Part shown: in pieces, positions 32,560 to 40,803 of the stretch | How positions within the stretch are numbered: position 1 is the first letter of the stretch | Layout: every line of letters starts with the position of its first letter | From: Actinomycetes bacterium | GTDB lineage: Bacteria; Actinomycetota; Acidimicrobiia; Acidimicrobiales; Ilumatobacteraceae | Length of the DNA stretch: 47,666 bases | Assembly (NCBI GenBank): GCA_025358125.1 | Contig: JANYKS010000021.1 | Location: forward strand, 1-47,666 | Direction: 5' to 3' | Position numbers and translations under genes: made by a program | Notes under the pieces: model-generated | The model's database searches: none | Told to the model about the DNA's origin: nothing | What the model saw: only the letters and a program-made list of their open reading frames with translations

Positions 32560-35010
32560 CTACAGCGTCAGCGCGCCGAACGCATCGACGACGACATGGG
32601 TCTTGACATTGGTGAAGATGCACACCGTTCCATTTGACGCGAGCTTGGTGACCACGAGGTTTGCCAGCGTCTGCAGCGGCGAGAAGTTCACGTTGGACAC
32701 CAGCGGCCGCGCCGTGCCACACGGGTACACACTGACGAAGCCGGCGAGCTCGGGCGCGTCAACCGTGACGTTCAGGATCACCGCAGTGGGGTTTGGCGAA
32801 AGCCCACCGCGAGATCCGATCTGTAGTGCCGTCTCCTGGCCTCCGGCGAACTTGCCGGTCGCACTGAAGGTGCCGTCGACGGTGCTGTAGCCCGACCGGG
32901 TGTCCATCAGGCGCACCGGCCTGGCCAGCGCCTGGTACATGTCCGGGTCGAGCTCGCCGAAGGCGTCGATCACCAGGTGGGTCGAGTTCGACGAGAAGAT
33001 GCAGACCGTGCCGGTGGCGCTCAGGCCGGTTACCACGGCGTTCGGGATCGCCGCGCCGGCGACGTAGTTGACGTTGGAGGTCGCCGGCTGCGGGGTGTCG
33101 CACGGCCAGACGGTGAGGAAACCCGGCCCCATAGCGCCGACGGCGGTCACGTTCAGCACCGCGGTCTTGGCTGCGTCGCTGATTCCACCGCGTGCCGCAA
33201 TCGGAACTTCAAGGACGGAACCCTGTGTCAGCGCCCCCCCACCGGCGAACTGGCCGTCGATCGTCACTTCGCCCTGTCGTGTCTCGAGCAGGCGGGTCGG
33301 ACTCGGCAGCGGCGCAAATGTGGTTGCCGGCAACACGTTGAACACGTCGATCACCACGTTGGCCGGCGCCTGGGTGTAGATGCAGACGGTGCCGCTCGCG
33401 CTGAGTTTGGTGATGACGGAGTTGGAAATCGTCTGGCCGGCCTTGACGTTGAGGCTCGACGTCGTCGGGCGGGTGCCGCATGGGTACACCGTCACGTAGC
33501 CGGTGCCCTCGCCGAGCACGGTGACGTTGAGGGTGACGGCGGGCGTCGCCGTCGGCACCGCGCCGCGGCCAGCGATCTTCACCTCGAGCACCGAGTTGGC
33601 CTCCTGTCGACCATTGCCGGCAAACTGCCCGTCGGTGGTCTTCTGGAGAGGACGGGTGTCGAGGTACCGCGCCGGCAACGGACCGGACGACGAGATCGGA
33701 GCCGGGTACGGCGCGACCACCGCGGCGCCGATGGCTTTCGGCGGGAGCGGCGCAGGGGCCTGCCACTCGTTGTTGTTGGCCCGCGCGTTCAAGATGCCAT
33801 CCCACGTCGCCGGGTCGTCGTAGCCGAGCGCCCACAGCGCAACGCCCTTGATGCCCTTGCTCTGCGCGAGCAACACCCGCTTGTAGATCGCATCGGGGTC
33901 CGAATACCAGACGGTGCGGCTCACGTTGCACCGCACGGCGACCCCGGAGTTGGCCGGATCTGGCCCGGCGAAGGATTCGACGTAGCTGAAGGTCTTCTCC
34001 TTGGGGCCGGCTGGCCACAGCGCAGTAGCGGCGCCCCAGTGTGGCGTCGCGCCGCGATCGGCGGCGTACTGCGCCGCTGCTTGCGTCGTGACGCTCTTCT
34101 TCGACGGCCTGACGCCGACCGGACAGCTGCCGGCGACGTTGGTCACCCAATCGGTGCCGTAGGCGGCGATGCCCATCACGACTTTGCTCGCAGGCACGAT
34201 TGCGAGGGCCGCGTCGATGCTGCTCGAGACCCAGTCGTACGGCCCGATCGGCCCCGGCGAACCGACGCTGTAGGAGTACGTCATGATCCGGATCCGGTCG
34301 ACGACTTGACCCATGACCGGATAGTTGTAGACCCAGTACCCGCTGCTCACCGTTTGGCCGCTGTCGTAGATCGGCGGCACGCTCACGGCCAGCGTCTTGC
34401 CGGCCGCGTGGAGCGCCGCTGATACCTCGGTCAGGAACGCGCCCCAGTAGTCGTGCGTGGCCGGCCATGACGAGCGACCGTCGTTGAATGCAAACGACTC
34501 GTAGTCGAGGTCGACCCCCGAGTAACCACCAACGTTGGCAAATTCGACGAGCGCCTGCACGTGGTCGGCACGAGTCGCCGGGTCGGCGAGCACGCCTGCC
34601 ATGCCTCTCGCCCCCATACCATCGACGATGGTTGCAACGAGAGGCTTGCCGGAATTGGTTGCGGCCGTGCGGTAGTTGCTCAGCGCCGCTTCCGGATTCG
34701 ACATGTTCGTGTTGAATCCGATGGCCGTCTGCGACGATGCGACAAAGAAGAACGGCGTCAATTCGCTGAACTGGCTGCTTTGGCCCGTGAACGATTTCAG
34801 CGCTTCGGGAGCCTTCCAGTAGGGCGCCCACGCCATCACATCCACCACGCTCGGTGTTGCGCCGGCGGCAGAGTTGTCGACCATGACCAACGCCGGCGTG
34901 GTCGACACCGAGGCGATCAGCCCGATCGCGCCCAGCGACGCCATCCGCCGAAACCGATGGCGATCGCGATCGCGCGTCTGCGCGCGCAGACGCATCGAGG
35001 CAGCAGGCAT
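32560..35010 (-). CDS. Secreted GH18 glycoside hydrolase with three C-terminal repeat domains
   Basis: An 816-residue exported protein. A signal segment with a basic front (DRDRHRFRRMASLGAIGLIA) precedes a GH18 TIM barrel (about 45-430) holding the catalytic motif GVDLDYE, with the proton-donor Glu near residue 171. Three repeats of about 118 residues follow (about 446-562, 568-686, 693-816). Each runs from a D/E-T-R motif through LNVT and [Y/W]PC[G/D]T to GTVCI[F/Y] and a final [D]-x-F, with two conserved cysteines per repeat. Substrate could be chitin or a peptidoglycan/spore-type glycan. ATG 35010 is chosen because TACATT lies 6 bases upstream; ATG 35040 is in frame. Confidence 0.85.
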   Translation of the reverse strand: MPAASMRLRAQTRDRDRHRFRRMASLGAIGLIASVSTTPALVMVDNSAAGATPSVVDVMAWAPYWKAPEALKSFTGQSSQFSELTPFFFVASSQTAIGFNTNMSNPEAALSNYRTAATNSGKPLVATIVDGMGARGMAGVLADPATRADHVQALVEFANVGGYSGVDLDYESFAFNDGRSSWPATHDYWGAFLTEVSAALHAAGKTLAVSVPPIYDSGQTVSSGYWVYNYPVMGQVVDRIRIMTYSYSVGSPGPIGPYDWVSSSIDAALAIVPASKVVMGIAAYGTDWVTNVAGSCPVGVRPSKKSVTTQAAAQYAADRGATPHWGAATALWPAGPKEKTFSYVESFAGPDPANSGVAVRCNVSRTVWYSDPDAIYKRVLLAQSKGIKGVALWALGYDDPATWDGILNARANNNEWQAPAPLPPKAIGAAVVAPYPAPISSSGPLPARYLDTRPLQKTTDGQFAGNGRQEANSVLEVKIAGRGAVPTATPAVTLNVTVLGEGTGYVTVYPCGTRPTTSSLNVKAGQTISNSVITKLSASGTVCIYTQAPANVVIDVFNVLPATTFAPLPSPTRLLETRQGEVTIDGQFAGGGALTQGSVLEVPIAARGGISDAAKTAVLNVTAVGAMGPGFLTVWPCDTPQPATSNVNYVAGAAIPNAVVTGLSATGTVCIFSSNSTHLVIDAFGELDPDMYQALARPVRLMDTRSGYSTVDGTFSATGKFAGGQETALQIGSRGGLSPNPTAVILNVTVDAPELAGFVSVYPCGTARPLVSNVNFSPLQTLANLVVTKLASNGTVCIFTNVKTHVVVDAFGALTL

Positions 35011-35016
35011 CTCCAC

Positions 35017-35022
35017 AATGTA
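35017..35022 (-). promoter_or_regulatory. Putative -10 (TACATT), leaderless
   Basis: On the minus strand TACATT is followed by GTGGAG and then ATG 35010 of the GH18 gene. Confidence 0.4.
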
Positions 35023-35112
35023 GTGGCTCGCCCACGCCATGTGCCCGCGGCGCTCCTCGTCACTGCCCGGCTGGAACCGCGCCGGGCACGACATCACCCG
35101 GGCAGACGCCAA

Positions 35113-35138
35113 AGCCCGGGCCGAACGGACGCCGGGCT
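35113..35138 (-). terminator. Terminator hairpin after etfA
   Basis: AGCCCGG (35113-35119) and CCGGGCT (35132-35138) form a 7-bp GC stem with a 12-base loop, 12 bases past the etfA stop. On the minus strand it is followed by a short TTT. Confidence 0.5.
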
Positions 35139-35150
35139 GAGGCTTGGCAA

Positions 35151-36104
35151 TCAGCGGGCTTGGAGGGCTTCGATCAGCTTGGGGAGCACCTTGTGCACGT
35201 CGCCAATGATACCGAGGTCGGCGATACCGAAAATCGGGGCTTCCTTGTCCTTGTTGATCGCGATGATGTTCTTCGAGCCCTTCATGCCGACCATGTGCTG
35301 CGTGGCGCCGGAGATTCCGGCCGCGATGTAGACGTTCGGCTTGACGACCTTGCCGGTCTGGCCGACCTGATAGCTGTAGGGAACCCAACCGGCGTCGACG
35401 ATGGCTCGCGATGCGCCGGCCGCGCCCTTGAGCAGCTTCGCCAGTTGCTCGATCATTTCGTACTTGGCTGCCTCGCCGAGGCCGCGGCCGCCGGAGACGA
35501 CGATCGCTGCTTCGTCGAGCTTCGGACCGGACCTCTCCTCGACATGGACGGCGGTAATCGTTGCGCCACCGGACGCACCCAAATCGGGGAGCGGGGCGGC
35601 GGTGATTTCAGCCGGCGCGCCACCGGAGGGCTCAGCAGTGAAACTCTTCGGGCGGAACGCGGCCAGGTGCGGAGGTGGGCCGGTGAAAGCCGTGGTGACC
35701 AGCGTCGCGCCGCCGAAGACCGGCGTCGTGCAGCTGACCGTGTCGCCCTCGACCGTGATCGCGGTGTTGTTGGTGAGCACGGTCCTGTCCAGCTTGACCG
35801 AAAGGCGGGCGATGACGTCGCGTCCCTCTGTCGTCTGCGGGAACATGATCAGATCCGGGGAATCGCCACCGTCGATGACGGCCTTCATCGCCGAAGCGAC
35901 CGCGATGCCGGGCAGATTGCCGGCGAGATCGCCGGTTGCGTACACCTTCGCCGCGCCGTGATCGCCGAGTGCAGCAGATATTTCGGTGGCATCGCCACCG
36001 AAGAACGCGGTGACCTCGCCGAGGCTGCGCGCCTTGGTGAGGAGTTCGAGCGTGCCAGATGTCGGGGCGCCGTTGGCTGCTTGTGCAAAGACCCAAATGT
36101 TCAT
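35151..36104 (-). CDS. etfA: Electron transfer flavoprotein, alpha subunit
   Basis: A 317-residue FAD-binding subunit of ETF, which accepts electrons from acyl-CoA and related dehydrogenases and passes them to an ETF oxidoreductase. The N-terminal nucleotide-like domain covers about 1-185. The C-terminal FAD domain carries VVSGGRGLGEAAKYEMIEQL, PYSYQVGQTGKVVKP, AAGISGATQHMVGM and FGIADLGIIGD, all standard. The ATG is preceded by GGAGCCGC. It lies 11 bases downstream of etfB, with which it forms an operon. Confidence 0.93.
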   Translation of the reverse strand: MNIWVFAQAANGAPTSGTLELLTKARSLGEVTAFFGGDATEISAALGDHGAAKVYATGDLAGNLPGIAVASAMKAVIDGGDSPDLIMFPQTTEGRDVIARLSVKLDRTVLTNNTAITVEGDTVSCTTPVFGGATLVTTAFTGPPPHLAAFRPKSFTAEPSGGAPAEITAAPLPDLGASGGATITAVHVEERSGPKLDEAAIVVSGGRGLGEAAKYEMIEQLAKLLKGAAGASRAIVDAGWVPYSYQVGQTGKVVKPNVYIAAGISGATQHMVGMKGSKNIIAINKDKEAPIFGIADLGIIGDVHKVLPKLIEALQAR

Positions 36105-36115
36105 GATGCGGCTCC

Positions 36116-36892
36116 TCAGATCACTTTCAGATTCTCGAGGAACGCCACGATCTTGGCGAATCCTTCACCGTCGTCCTCGACGACCGTACCGGCGGCGCGG
36201 GCTTCGGCCTGGACCACGTTGACGATCTTCTGGTTGGCGCCTCCCCAACCTACGGGTGCGACGCCGAGGTCGGCGGCTGTGACGGTCTCGACCGGCTTGG
36301 CCTTGGCGGCCATGATGCCCTTGAAGCTCGGGTAGCGTGGCTCGACCACTCCAGCGGTGACGCTGACGACCGCCGGCAACGGACACGTGACGTCGTCGTA
36401 ACCTTCTTCGGTTTGACGCTGGGCATCGAGTTTGCCGTCGGCGATGGCGAGATGCTTGGCGAACGTGACCGATGGCAGACCGAGCACTTCGGCGATCTGC
36501 TCCGGAACGGTACCGGTGTAGCCGTCGCTGGATTCGGTTGCCGCGATGATCAGGTCGGCGCCACCGAGGCGCTGGACCGCAGCCGCGAGGAGCTTCGCCG
36601 TCGTGAGTGCGTCGGAGCCGAGCAGAGCAGGATCGCTGATCAAGATGCCCTTGGCGGCACCCATTGCGAGCGCCGTGCGCAGACCGGACACCTCGTTGTT
36701 CGGCGCCATGGAGATCAGGCTGACCTCACCGCCGCCGGCCTTGTCGACAAGCTGCAGAGCCATCTCGACGCCGTAGCTGTCGGACTCGTCGAGGATCAGC
36801 TTCCCGTCACGCTTGAGCGTGAGTGTGTTGGGATCCTGCGAGCCCGGCAGAGCCGGATCCGGGATCTGCTTGACGCATACGATGACGTTCAT
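36116..36892 (-). CDS. etfB: Electron transfer flavoprotein, beta subunit
   Basis: A 258-residue AMP-binding subunit of the ETF heterodimer. It begins MNVIVCVKQIPDPALPG and contains LDESDSYGVEMALQLVDKAG and ATESSDGYTGTVPEQIAEVL; the latter region contacts AMP and the dehydrogenase recognition loop follows. Length is normal. It is first in the operon with etfA. A hairpin-forming inverted repeat (36909-36924) sits 16 bases upstream of its start. Confidence 0.93.
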   Translation of the reverse strand: MNVIVCVKQIPDPALPGSQDPNTLTLKRDGKLILDESDSYGVEMALQLVDKAGGGEVSLISMAPNNEVSGLRTALAMGAAKGILISDPALLGSDALTTAKLLAAAVQRLGGADLIIAATESSDGYTGTVPEQIAEVLGLPSVTFAKHLAIADGKLDAQRQTEEGYDDVTCPLPAVVSVTAGVVEPRYPSFKGIMAAKAKPVETVTAADLGVAPVGWGGANQKIVNVVQAEARAAGTVVEDDGEGFAKIVAFLENLKVI

Positions 36893-36908
36893 AGGTTCAC
36901 ATTGTTAC

Positions 36909-36924
36909 CGACGGGTTCCCGTCG
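36909..36924. promoter_or_regulatory. 7-bp inverted repeat upstream of etfB
   Basis: CGACGGG-TT-CCCGTCG, flanked by the direct repeat GTTACC (36904-36909 and 36924-36929). Its position just upstream of the etfB start would suit an operator or a leader hairpin. Confidence 0.4.
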
Positions 36925-36945
36925 TTACCAACTGACGACCCGATT

Positions 36946-37067
36946 GTCCCGACCCAGCAGCACGGCGAGGGAAGCGCCAGCGACGAGCCGCGGGAGCGAG
37001 CAGCCAAAGCGAAGCGGCGACCAGTCCCGACCCACAAGCGCGGCCAGTCCCGACCCAGCAGCACGGC
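36946..37067. repeat. 21-bp repeat, three copies in etfB-lipid kinase gap
   Basis: Copies lie at 36946-36966, 37024-37044 and 37047-37067. All begin GTCCCGACCCA and end GGC; the first and third are identical and the second differs in the middle six bases. They occupy the divergent intergenic region and end just before the -10 box of the lipid-kinase gene. Confidence 0.85.
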
Positions 37068-37070
37068 TGG

Positions 37071-37076
37071 TACGGT
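37071..37076 (+). promoter_or_regulatory. Putative -10 (TACGGT), leaderless
   Basis: TACGGT ends 7 bases before an in-frame TTG at 37084. This spacing, plus homology, favours the TTG over the ATG at 37078, which would be only one base from the box. Confidence 0.4.
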
Positions 37077-37083
37077 CATGCAC

Positions 37084-38013
37084 TTGCGCATCCTGCTCGT
37101 CGTCAACGCATTCGCGTCGTCTGTGACGGCACGCAACACCGTCGTCGTCCACCAGGTCCTGTCACGCGGCAACGACGTCGAGATCGTGGAGACCAACCGC
37201 CGCGGGCACGCGACACGATTCTCCCAGGACGCTGCTCGCCAGGGTGTCGATGTCGTCATCGGCTACGGCGGCGATGGCACGCTCAACGAAGTCGCAACCG
37301 GTGTCGCCGGCACCGACACCGCTCTCGGCGTGTTGCCGGGTGGAAGCACGAACGTGTTCGCACGGACACTCGGGATGCCGAACGATCCGGTGCTCGCGGT
37401 GCAGCAACTGGCGGACGGAATCAACACCCGCCACATCGAACCAATCGGGCTCGGTCAGGTCAACGGCCGCTACTTCTGCTTCCACACCGGGGTCGGCTAT
37501 GACGCGGCGGTGGTGAAGGAGGTGGAGAAGCACGGCTCGCTCAAGCGATGGGCAGGGCACCCGTTGTTCATCTATGCCGGCGCACGGACGATGTTGAACT
37601 ACGACCGTGACAACCCGCACTTCGAGGTGACGTTCGACAACGGCGACCGCGTGATCGATGGCTACTTCACGATCGTGCTGAACACGAACCCGTACACCTA
37701 TCTCGGCAACAGGCCGCTCGACCTGTGGCCGGCGGCCACATTGGAGAACGGCCTCGTTGCCATCACGTTCACGACACTGAAGGTCGGTGCAGTGCTGAAG
37801 GCGCTCGGCGGCGCGCTGCGCGGCGGCGGCGTCAAGCCGAGCAAGTACCTCGACGTGCACGAAAGCGTCAGCGGGTTGACCATCACCCACCATCAGCCGT
37901 TCCCGTATCAACTCGATGGCGATTATCTCGGGGAGATCACGTCACTCGAGTTCCGTCACGTGCCGAACGCGGTCCGCCTCGTTCGCCCGAACGTGGAGTC
38001 CGCCGCGTCGTGA
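37084..38013 (+). CDS. Diacylglycerol/lipid kinase family protein
   Basis: A 309-residue kinase of the DAGK catalytic family (DgkB/YegS/LCB5-like). The nucleotide-binding motif is IGYGGDGTLNEV (Gly62-Gly63-Asp64-Gly65-Thr66), then LPGGSTNVFART. The C-terminal beta domain has GYDAAVVKEVEKHG and DGDYLGE. It phosphorylates diacylglycerol, sphingoid bases or a related lipid using ATP, and is membrane-associated. Homologues start with RILLVVN, so I take TTG 37084 as the start, two codons after an ATG at 37078. The convergent neighbour is a glycerophosphodiesterase, also a lipid-metabolism gene. Confidence 0.85.
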   Translation: MRILLVVNAFASSVTARNTVVVHQVLSRGNDVEIVETNRRGHATRFSQDAARQGVDVVIGYGGDGTLNEVATGVAGTDTALGVLPGGSTNVFARTLGMPNDPVLAVQQLADGINTRHIEPIGLGQVNGRYFCFHTGVGYDAAVVKEVEKHGSLKRWAGHPLFIYAGARTMLNYDRDNPHFEVTFDNGDRVIDGYFTIVLNTNPYTYLGNRPLDLWPAATLENGLVAITFTTLKVGAVLKALGGALRGGGVKPSKYLDVHESVSGLTITHHQPFPYQLDGDYLGEITSLEFRHVPNAVRLVRPNVESAAS

Positions 38014-38040
38014 CTGCGAGGCCCGAGAGGTAGTCGCGAA

Positions 38041-38727
38041 TCAGGCGCCATCGGCCAGCACTGCAAGCGCGACGTCGGGAACGTTGGTGCAGATCCCGTC
38101 GATGCCCCACTCGATCAGTTCGCGCATACGTTGCGGATCGTCGCACGTCCATGTGTTGACGGCGATACCCGCATCGTGGCAGCGCTCGATGACGTCGCGG
38201 GCCAGCAACTGTACCCAGGGGTGCAACGCAACGTGGCCGCGCGAGGTCAGTGTCGAGACGACGTCGTCGGGGACGATGGACGTCAACCACGCGGTGCGGA
38301 CCTCGGGAGCGACCTGCCGGCAGCGGTCCATCGTCTCGATTCGAAACGACGACATCAACCACCGTCCGGGCTCGCCACGGCGAGCAAGCAGCGCCATCGT
38401 CTCATCCGCGACGCGGTCCGATGGGTCGAAGTCGGGTTCGGCCTCGTCGTTCTTGATCTCTAGATTGACCCACATTCCGGCGCACGCATCGAGTGCTACG
38501 TCGAGTAGGGGCACGTCAACGGGGCGTTCGGCCGCACCTGTCTCGCAAATGACCCGTCCATCACCGAAGTGCGGGTTGTGATGAACCACCAGAGCCCCGT
38601 CGCTCGTTCGGCGGACGTCGAACTCGACGCCGTGTGCGCCCATCGTCCCTGCTCGGAGGAATGCCTCGACAGTATTTTCTCGTTCAGCGCGTGAAGCGCC
38701 TCGGTGCGCGAGTACCTGGACCACCAT
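38041..38727 (-). CDS. Glycerophosphodiester phosphodiesterase
   Basis: A 228-residue GDPD-family TIM-barrel enzyme cleaving glycerophosphodiesters to glycerol-3-phosphate and an alcohol. The N-terminal VLAHRGASRAERENT carries the catalytic His-Arg and Glu; VEFDVRRTSDGALVVHHNP gives the metal-binding Glu/Asp and the second His. No signal peptide, so cytosolic. ATG 38727 is chosen because GGAGG with a 6-base spacer precedes it; a longer frame to 38748 lacks support. Confidence 0.88.
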   Translation of the reverse strand: MVVQVLAHRGASRAERENTVEAFLRAGTMGAHGVEFDVRRTSDGALVVHHNPHFGDGRVICETGAAERPVDVPLLDVALDACAGMWVNLEIKNDEAEPDFDPSDRVADETMALLARRGEPGRWLMSSFRIETMDRCRQVAPEVRTAWLTSIVPDDVVSTLTSRGHVALHPWVQLLARDVIERCHDAGIAVNTWTCDDPQRMRELIEWGIDGICTNVPDVALAVLADGA

Positions 38728-38810
38728 CAAGCGCCTCCAGCTCTCCATCTCTATTTGTGATGGGCTACATCAAATGTTGGCCGAAAAGACACATTCCTGA
38801 AACCGAGCCC

Positions 38811-38842
38811 TTGTCAAGTCGCCTCCGTCAACGTACCGTACG
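38811..38842 (+). promoter_or_regulatory. Promoter and palindrome upstream of whiB
   Basis: TTGTCA (38811-38816) and TACCGT (38834-38839) with a 17-base spacer match a housekeeping-type promoter, predicting a transcript start near 38846 and a leader of about 78 bases. The -10 lies in the palindrome CGTAC-C-GTACG (38832-38842), which could be an operator. A further 5-bp inverted pair, TGATG / CATCA, is at 38758-38772. Confidence 0.5.
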
Positions 38843-38923
38843 GGCGTCGAACGCAACGCTTCCCCGTGTGACGTCGCCGACAACCACCCCTCATCCGCTT
38901 CCTTCCCCCTGAGGAGTCCCGAC

Positions 38924-39223
38924 GTGTCAATTCTTGCGTCAAGCCTCACGCTTGCCCACGCCGATTACTCGTGGCGGTCCGCATCGATCTGCCGCGATAC
39001 CGATCCGGATCTGTTCTTCCCGGTCGGCACGACGGGTCACGCTCTGACCCAGATCGCGCGCGCCAAGGAAGTCTGCGGAGAGTGTCCGGTCAGCGTGAAG
39101 TGTTTAGAGTTCGCGCTCGAGACAAATCAAGATTCGGGGATCTGGGGTGGTACGTCGGAGGAGGAGCGCCGCGTCATGCGTCGCGCCCAGCTCGCGATCA
39201 GCAGGGCCGTCGTCAACGGCTGA
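38924..39223 (+). CDS. WhiB-family transcription factor (WhiB1-like)
   Basis: A 99-residue [4Fe-4S] redox- or NO-sensing regulator that binds the primary sigma factor. The cluster ligands are Cys23, Cys51, Cys54 and Cys60 (C-x27-C-x2-C-x5-C); the sigma-contact turn is GIWGGTSEEERR, followed by a basic C-terminus for DNA contact. RDTDPDLFFPVGTTGHALTQ closely resembles mycobacterial WhiB1. Start GTG 38924 has GAGGAG with a 7-base spacer. It is convergent with a PdtaS-like kinase, as whiB1 is with pdtaS in Mycobacterium tuberculosis, which supports the assignment. Confidence 0.92.
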   Translation: MSILASSLTLAHADYSWRSASICRDTDPDLFFPVGTTGHALTQIARAKEVCGECPVSVKCLEFALETNQDSGIWGGTSEEERRVMRRAQLAISRAVVNG

Positions 39224-39260
39224 CCTGGGTTCGCGTCGCCGTCGAGCGCAGGCTCTCCGG

Positions 39261-40751
39261 CTAATTTCCTTCAAGCGGCACGCGCAGATCGATGACCGTC
39301 CCTGCGCCCTTGGGCTCTTCGGGAAGATCGGCCGCGACGAAGTCTTCCGACTCGCCTGGGCGCATCGACAGTGAGCCGGCGAGTTCGGTGGTGACGAGCG
39401 TTCGCACGATCGACAGGCCAAGTCCGGTGGCCTTGTTGAGATCGAAATTCGGTTCCAGCTCGCGACCGTTGTTGATGACCCGGACCCGCAACTCGGCGCC
39501 ATCGTTGGCGAGTTGAACGACGACGGTTCCGCCCCCGCTGCCCTCGGGAAAGCCATGATCGACAGCATTCTGCAACAGCTCTGTGAGCACAACGCTCAGC
39601 GGCGTCGCGACGGTGGACGGCAGGCGCCCGCCGTCGCCCTGGACCCTGAACTGCACCGGGCGGTCGACCGACTGGAGGCCCTCTTCGGCAAGGCGCAACA
39701 ACGGCCGGACGATCTCGATGAACGCAACGTCGTCGCCCGGTTCGCGCGACAGCGTCTCGTGGACGAGCGCGATGGTGCGAATGCGGCGCACGGATTCCGC
39801 GACAGCCGCCTTGGCCTCGTCCGAACTCAGACGCCGGGCTTGCAGGCGCAGAAGCGACGAGATCGTCTGGAGGTTGTTCTTGACCCGGTGGTGGATCTCC
39901 CTGATCGTCGCGTCCTTCGACAGCAGCAGCCGATCGCGCTTTCGCAGCTCGGTGACATCGCGCATCAGCAGCACCCCGCCCGTGACAGCGCCGTCTTCGA
40001 GAATCGGGATGCAACGCGAGAGCAGCGTGACGTCGGCGTTCTGATCGAACTCCTCGATCACCGGTTCCGAGCGCTCATAGGCCTGACGGACAGAACTGTC
40101 GTTGAAGCCCAGCTCGGCGAGGCGCATGCCGACGGCGTTGGCACTGATACCGACCCGGTGCAGAGCCGACACCGCGTTCGGCGACGCGTACCGGACACGG
40201 GCTTCTTCGTCGATCACGATGGCGCCATCGCCGACGCGCGGAGCTGCTCCGGAATCGGCGATCCGGCCCGGGAACGGGAAGGCGCCCTGGGCGATCATCT
40301 TCGCGAACCGATCGAAAATCGACAGGTACGTGCGCTCCAGCTCGCCGGGCTGGCGGCTGGAGATGCTCGAGCGCTCACGGGTGAGCACGGCGATGATCTT
40401 GTCGCCGTAACGCACCGGGATCGCCAACATCTGGGCCGGCGCACCGAGGCTCTCGACGTTGATCTCACCCTCGTGAACCTGTCCGGTGGACATCGACGAC
40501 GACAACAGCGGCAATTCCGTTTCGCTCGCCCAGGCACCGACCCAGTCGCTGAGATACACCGTCTGGCCGGTGGCCGGGCGCACGTGCGCGGTGACGATCC
40601 AGCGCCCCTCGCCGGCCGGCACGTACAGCAGCAGATCGGAGAAGCACAGGTCTGCGAGCATGCCCCACTCCGACACCAAATGCTGGAGGTGTGCGGTGTC
40701 GTCGCGCGACAGCGACGTGTGTTGGCGGGTGAGTTCGGCAAGCGTTGCCAT
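39261..40751 (-). CDS. PdtaS-like sensor histidine kinase (HisKA_2)
   Basis: A 496-residue soluble histidine kinase. An N-terminal GAF-like domain (about 25-155), a PAS domain (about 175-270), then the HisKA_2 dimerisation helix with REIHHRVKNNLQTISSLLRL (phospho-acceptor His287 or His288) and a HATPase domain with LTELLQNAVDHGFPEGSGGG and GLGLSIVRTLV. No transmembrane segment. It should phosphorylate an ANTAR-type antiterminator (PdtaR), which is not in this window. The start at ATG 40751 has AGGA 5 bases upstream; a longer frame running to 41264 is antisense to the neighbouring ATPase gene and was rejected. Confidence 0.88.
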   Translation of the reverse strand: MATLAELTRQHTSLSRDDTAHLQHLVSEWGMLADLCFSDLLLYVPAGEGRWIVTAHVRPATGQTVYLSDWVGAWASETELPLLSSSMSTGQVHEGEINVESLGAPAQMLAIPVRYGDKIIAVLTRERSSISSRQPGELERTYLSIFDRFAKMIAQGAFPFPGRIADSGAAPRVGDGAIVIDEEARVRYASPNAVSALHRVGISANAVGMRLAELGFNDSSVRQAYERSEPVIEEFDQNADVTLLSRCIPILEDGAVTGGVLLMRDVTELRKRDRLLLSKDATIREIHHRVKNNLQTISSLLRLQARRLSSDEAKAAVAESVRRIRTIALVHETLSREPGDDVAFIEIVRPLLRLAEEGLQSVDRPVQFRVQGDGGRLPSTVATPLSVVLTELLQNAVDHGFPEGSGGGTVVVQLANDGAELRVRVINNGRELEPNFDLNKATGLGLSIVRTLVTTELAGSLSMRPGESEDFVAADLPEEPKGAGTVIDLRVPLEGN

Positions 40752-40803
40752 GATTGTCCTGATGCCTCCGTTCTGGCTGTTGCTTTGAGTCTGGCCGATC
40801 CGG

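Noticed and set aside
35041-35388. N-terminal extension of the GH18 protein
   Set aside because: Overlaps etfA on the same strand in another frame and includes the terminator region; the signal peptide begins after 35010.
36909-36924. Rho-independent terminator
   Set aside because: The hairpin has a 2-base loop, no T-run on either strand, and lies upstream of two divergent genes, so a regulatory role fits better.
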